Below are positions 59,267 through 64,000 of a DNA stretch of 64,000 bases, one piece after another (position 1 is the first letter of the stretch; each line of letters opens with the position of its first letter). The position numbers and the translations under genes are program-made. The notes under the pieces were generated by a model. The model was not told the DNA's origin and made no database searches. It saw only the letters and a list, made by a program, of their open reading frames with translations. Source of the DNA: Lepidodermella squamata (Eukaryota; Gastrotricha); NCBI GenBank assembly GCA_047495785.1, contig JBLDXI010000009.1:1-64000 (forward strand), in the 5' to 3' direction.

Positions 59267-61014
59267 CTGTAAGCTAAATAAATATACAACAAAATGAATT
59301 ATTAAACTGATTATAGAAACACGAAATTTTAGGTGCCTCACTAAACTATTCTAGAACGAATATAAGTCTTATAGGCTTTGTCAACCCGCTAACAGACTTA
59401 ATGTGTCGTTTTGTAAGTAACTCTGATCCTATGTAACCACAATCAATTTTAAACTATTAGCAAGGTTATCTGTTCAAGATGATGAAACAAAGTATACAAA
59501 ATAGCTATTATAGGTCAAATCTAGTTAGTTGTTTCGCAGATATGAGACGGTTTGGTTTGAAGTAAGCAAGATAAATCCTTGCTAGGCGAAAAATTGCGGC
59601 CACCATAAATGGAGAACCTGGAGAGGGTAGGTTTTTGAAAGAATTTGCAACACCAAGAGGAATTCAGCTGAAATAGCCCCTGTATAAGTAGCTGTATCTG
59701 TTGCGTCTCTGAAATGCCGTGGCAAATGCTTTGGCAGAGACAGAAAATTCGTGGTGTAAGAAATGCTACAATCCGTGGAGTTGTGGTGTGTGTACAAAAT
59801 TATTGCCCTATACGCATGTAAGGTGCCTCAAGACCTTGAGACATTTTTTGAATAGGATTGGTTGAAAATTCTCGAGCTGTATAACGACGGCGTTTTCTTG
59901 TTGTTTTTCTCATTTTTTATACACCTGTAGCTGATATTTTCTCACCATGAAGTTGGCGAATCTTGGCTTTTGAGTGACGCATGACGATAAAAAATAACAC
60001 AGATATATAACGTTTTTTCAACCTAATAACAACACCTGCATCACCAAAAATAACTGGAGCAGAGGATATTATAAAAGAGTGCCATTTTCAGCCATGTGAA
60101 AGACAGCAGTTGACAAGACGTCTTATTTTTAATGTCTGATATGTATGTATCGGCATACGGCATAAACACACAAACGCTCAGTTCTGGAGACGAAGCTCCA
60201 ATGGAACGTAAAGATAATCCCCAGAAGATAGTAAAATCTTGGCACCCATTTTATGACAGGGGCCGAAGTTTTTGGTCGGCTTGATTGGCTGTTCCTATAG
60301 CAATCGGCTATAGGATACTGCTAGAAGTCGGCACTAAAAACGAAAACTGATCTGGCACGTAGCCAAACGATTTTAAAAAGAAGGAGTTTCAGTAAAAAGC
60401 CAAGTTACTTTTCAATGGTATAGATTTGGAAAAATTGCGGCCAGCAACTGCTTTTGCATGGGCCAGCCATCAGGCCAATCAACATGTGTACCTCGTGATA
60501 TCCACTTATTCCGGATGTAATATAATTATGCAGCTTTATTCAGGTGCATTTTCGACCACTATTTTCTCTTGCTGAACGTGTGCCGATATGTCGAACGTGA
60601 CCCGCCTATAAATGAAAATCTGAGGAACGACAATAGTGAGGAAAGTAATCCTGAATAACATAAACATTAGAAGATGTGTGGCTATTTTTGCTAAAAATCG
60701 ATCGCTTTAATGAACGTGAAACATTGCTATGGTTGCAAGTGGCCAGCTCAAAGCACCGGAATCTGACTGCCGAAAAAATGCGTTTGATGCAAGCCCCCAA
60801 TCGCCACGCCGCGCCCGGTGCCGCATTTTCTCCGCCTATTCGTCTTGCACTTTTCTTTTTCTCAGCAGTTATATTCGTAGTTAATCATTAACCAGTCTTA
60901 CAAGTCTTGAGACTAGCCCATCTATTTGATCGCTGATGTAAATATTCTTGTCACCAGTTCAAGCGAAATTTGCTGAATTTATACCTGTATCAGATTTTAG
61001 ATCATGTACTTGCA
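59267..61014. other. Intergenic region
   Basis: Upstream region shared by two divergent genes. Only chance short ORFs; no RNA gene or repeat recognised. A TTTTAG acceptor ends at 61000, just before the next gene. Confidence 0.5.
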
Positions 61015-61709
61015 ATGACGGATAAAGCGACACCTAATAAGCCAGCTGGTATCATCAAACCAGCTATCACTACTCAAGAAACAGGCTCGCAGACAGTCAG
61101 TCGCAGCGTAAAACCGGATGCTGGTAAGGTGAAATTTGCAGCTTTCTTAGTTGCGGCGAGCACCAGTCAAGAAGACTCGCCAAATAGCGGCAATAATAAC
61201 GATTACTTTGAAGCCGGTGTGTTCACCTATAACGAAAAGGAGTTTTCGTTCGGAGCGTAAATTTAGCTGTCATAATATTATAAAAATTTATATTCCAATC
61301 TAATTTCATCAGAGGAGCGGCCGTGTCCATCATCAAATCACGTTTGGTGAAGCTCATGGGCTCCGATGTTATTCGAATCTTGGATCGTGAATGGTTAGCA
61401 GCATTGGGGGCGAAAATTCAGGAGCAATATGAAGTAAACAATTTAGAATGAGCTTTTTGCGCTTGAATTTAGCATCAACTTCATTTCCTTCCGCACTGCC
61501 GAGCAATAATTGTCTTTGACCTTCCTTTTTTGCAGGAGGACATGCGGCAGCAAGAAAAACGTCTGCAAGAAGCCGAGGTAGCTCGAACAATGCGGCTGTC
61601 ATCGGTGGAAGCTGCGATGCCATTGCTTGGCAATGATGACAGCGAAGCCTCAACGCCAGTTAACCGAGTACTTGTACCAGGGATTGTGATAAAATCCATA
61701 GATGGCTGA
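61015..61709 (+). CDS. Uncharacterised protein, 178 aa, three exons
   Basis: Exons 61015-61256, 61313-61433, 61536-61709 join in frame with GT-AG introns. The N-terminal ~75 residues are low-complexity (Thr/Ser/Lys). A compact conserved-looking core follows (YFEAGVFTYNEKEFSFGAG, then SIIKSRLVKLMGSDVIRILD and REWLAALGAKIQEQY), then a charged coiled-coil-like helix (EEDMRQQEKRLQEAEVARTM) and a short tail. There is no membrane segment or catalytic motif. ATG at 61015 is used because a TTTTAG acceptor lies 14 nt before it. I do not recognise the family. Confidence 0.65.
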
Positions 61710-62825
61710 TTGATGGCCATCATGCCAACAAGCTTAGCTGTGATTTCTTGTCGAAGCTAACCAATTTTCCTTTTCGAATATACTCACATATAAGTCTTAA
61801 GCTATACTCATATTATACCAGAGACTTGAAGAACACCTAACATGGAGACGAGGAGAGAAGTAATCGCGTAGCATTTATTGAATAAAGAATGAAGCAATAT
61901 ATCCAATATGGTAGTGCCCACTGCACACAATGAAAGATGAAGGTGTGTGTAATGATGGATGAAGTAATTTTCATTTGATTCCAAACCTTTCAATTAATCA
62001 TTCCGTTTTCCCACATTTTCCTCAAACCAAATGGTCATCTCGTCCTATATGCGGCAGCAGATGACTATGCACGCAGGATGATCTTCTCGAGCGAAAATCA
62101 ATCGAAATATTTCACTATGTTCCACGCGTTCCAAAGCCTGGTTGATTAAATCATGCAACCCCTTGCAAAATGAGTAAACTCTTCAGTCATAATAAATGCA
62201 TGAGAAAATCAGATCTTCACTACCGGATGGGTTGGGTGGACAATTTAAGGTATCATTCTAAATGAAAAATTATTAACCCTTGTATATTGGAGAAGAATTA
62301 TCGCCCGAATCAGGGAATTTTACATCTAATAATGCAGGTCGACCTCATTTTATCTGGAGTGGAATATCGGCGGCGTCAAGCATTCACCATCCGAAGCTTT
62401 CGAGCTATTTTTAGGTAGAATAGCTCTTTGACTTGCCGACAGTTCAAACTGTTAAATCTGTCAAACAGTATAAGTCGGCGTTATTGTTCAAAGAGCATCG
62501 ACGTATTCATCGAATATCGATGTATTTGAAACTATACATTCAAAAATAATTAATAGTAATGTTTTTATTTATCCTCTCTCTTAGACTTTTGCTTCTATAT
62601 CATTTCCGGTTTTGGAGAGGTCGAAGTCAAGCGAAAGATGGAAATCACCCACCCCCACCGCTGAATATCTTCCTCTTCCCAAGAATTCGTATTTATCAAG
62701 CGAGTTGACAATCGTGCGCCATTCGTATCGGTCAAACGATAATAATTCTGTCAATGGAAAATCAGAAATAATTTTGATTTGGAATTCATGTTTTTCACCG
62801 TGTTTTTTTCTTTTTAACCGGTTTT

Positions 62826-63011
62826 TTATCTTTTTGTTTTTGGGTTACCTTTTCTTCGGCGAACCTCCTTAACAATGCCAAGAACCTTGTGTAGACTTCT
62901 CTTGGTACAGTCTATCCACCTGGTTCGGGGTCTGCCTTTTGGGGCAAACCATCCGAACGGAGGAGACCATTTTGTCACTTTTTGTTTCCGCTCTGCGGTG
63001 TTATTCTTCAT
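62826..63011 (-). pseudogene. LINE polyprotein C-terminal remnant
   Basis: A 61-codon frame containing FAPKGRPRTRWIDCTKRSL. GRP(R)xRW(I/L)D followed by a basic helix is the usual C-terminal motif of many LINE (RTE/Jockey-type) polyproteins. Neither the catalytic part nor a 3' tail is found nearby, so this is a fragment. Confidence 0.5.
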
Positions 63012-63291
63012 TTTCGATCCTCATCATCGTTCTCGATACACACGAATAATAAAATGCGTGTTTATTATAGGTACGCTTTTGAGATTCCCGTGCTGTGCGC
63101 ACGCGTGAACAGCAACTAACATCGACTTATTGCGCCTTCTTGAGTAATGCACGCACACACAGTATATTCAAAAAGGAATAAAACATGAATAAAAAATGCA
63201 CCTTAATAATTTTCAAATTGAAATTTGTCGAAAGCTTATTGGCTCGTCAGTGACTCTAAAAGCCAGAAATTAGTCTATAAAAGGGAAAAAA

Positions 63292-63397
63292 TGGAAGAGC
63301 TAAGGAAGAAGAGGTGGAAGACAGAAGGAAGAAGGAAGAAGAAGGGAAGAGCAGAGAGATGGAAGAAAGGAAGAATAAGAGAAGGAAGAGGAAGAGC
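63292..63397 (+). repeat. Polypurine GA-rich tract 4
   Basis: About 105 bp, nearly pure purine, ending AATAAGAGAAGGAAGAGGAA, close to the ending of the tract at 52197-52241. Confidence 0.7.
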
Positions 63398-63973
63398 GTC
63401 GTTGCCAAGGATTACGGATTACTCTCAACTCTCAACGCTGAATGACTTCGTCTCGCCAATTCTTTAAGCTTCTATTTTGAATATCTCCGGTCCGTGGGTT
63501 AATATTTATGTAACAATAAACAGAGAAGGAATAGATGTTGCCGTTTGAGGAATAGAGGATGACATGAGGTCCTAATCGTTTTCGCGAGTCGCACGTTGAT
63601 GTACATGGCGCTAATAAAATAGCATCAGATCTAGCGAATAATTTCACAGCTCGTGTAATTGTTGTTTGATAAACTGCGGCTCTGGTGATGGTGATGGTTG
63701 CAGTAAGGTTTTATTCAAGCCCACGTATTCGACGTCAAGTAGGATAGCTAATAAGCCAGCTAGCTACAAGAAAGCGCAGCCACGGCGAAAGCTACTGGTG
63801 TTGAGTTGGCCGGAGAGCACGCGGAGCGTTGTGTTGCCCGAGCGCGTTGTCCCTCGACGCCGGTGGCTGGCAAGACGACAGTCTTTTTTACGTTCGCGAG
63901 GCTCTTTTCAAGCCTGCGCTCGTTTATGCATCAACGGCGGTGCTGGCACATCACAACACTACGCGCTGCGAGT

Positions 63974-63992
63974 AATAATAATAATAATAAAT
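63974..63992 (+). repeat. AAT microsatellite
   Basis: Short run of TAA/AAT at the right edge of the window. Confidence 0.6.
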
Positions 63993-64000
63993 AATATGAG

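Larger units (their letters stand above)
61710..64000. other. Right-hand intergenic region
   Basis: AT-rich; no intact gene supported. Holds a LINE-like remnant (62826-63011, minus), a polypurine tract (63292-63397) and an AAT microsatellite at the edge (63974-63992). Confidence 0.5.

Overview
The window is animal nuclear DNA. Genes are split by short introns (about 45-170 bp, GT-AG), encode typical metazoan proteins, and sit among tRNA-derived repeats and satellites. The telomeric motif is TTAGGG, seen as CCCTAA on the + strand. Several genes have a splice acceptor only about 14-30 nt before the ATG, which looks like spliced-leader trans-splicing. A small protostome (nematode, rotifer or similar) fits best; I cannot name the species.

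The left half (1-31450) is a subtelomere-like stack of retroelement material. Three 178-bp satellite blocks each end in a similar ~720-bp tail carrying a hammerhead ribozyme and finishing in CCCTAA sequence. After the third tail and 87 bp of CCCTAA repeats comes a ~14.3-kb unit (17048-31340). It holds a spliced gene for an RGG-rich protein fused to a Penelope-like reverse transcriptase without a visible GIY-YIG endonuclease, then a small C2H2-like ORF, a 9.5-kb array of 168-bp repeats, a fourth hammerhead and a second CCCTAA tract. The layout (sense element followed by CCCTAA, head to tail) is what is expected if endonuclease-deficient Penelope-like elements were reverse-transcribed onto chromosome ends, with the telomere to the left.

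At 31458-34650 lies a 3.2-kb element with apparently perfect 544-bp inverted ends, each with a pol III B box. From 36.3 kb on is ordinary gene-bearing DNA: Ttd14 (+), RPF1 and THOC5 (both -, closely spaced), HPD (+), an uncharacterised 412-aa gene (+), a Cys-loop ligand-gated channel (+), an unknown 114-aa gene (-) and an unknown 178-aa gene (+). Between them are tRNA-SINE fragments, polypurine tracts and LINE remnants.

An artefact matters for any reader: a 16-mer that I recall as PacBio barcode bc1003, each time followed by T, occurs at position 1, at 6216 and inside a Ttd14 exon at 36913. The local sequence and joins there should not be trusted.
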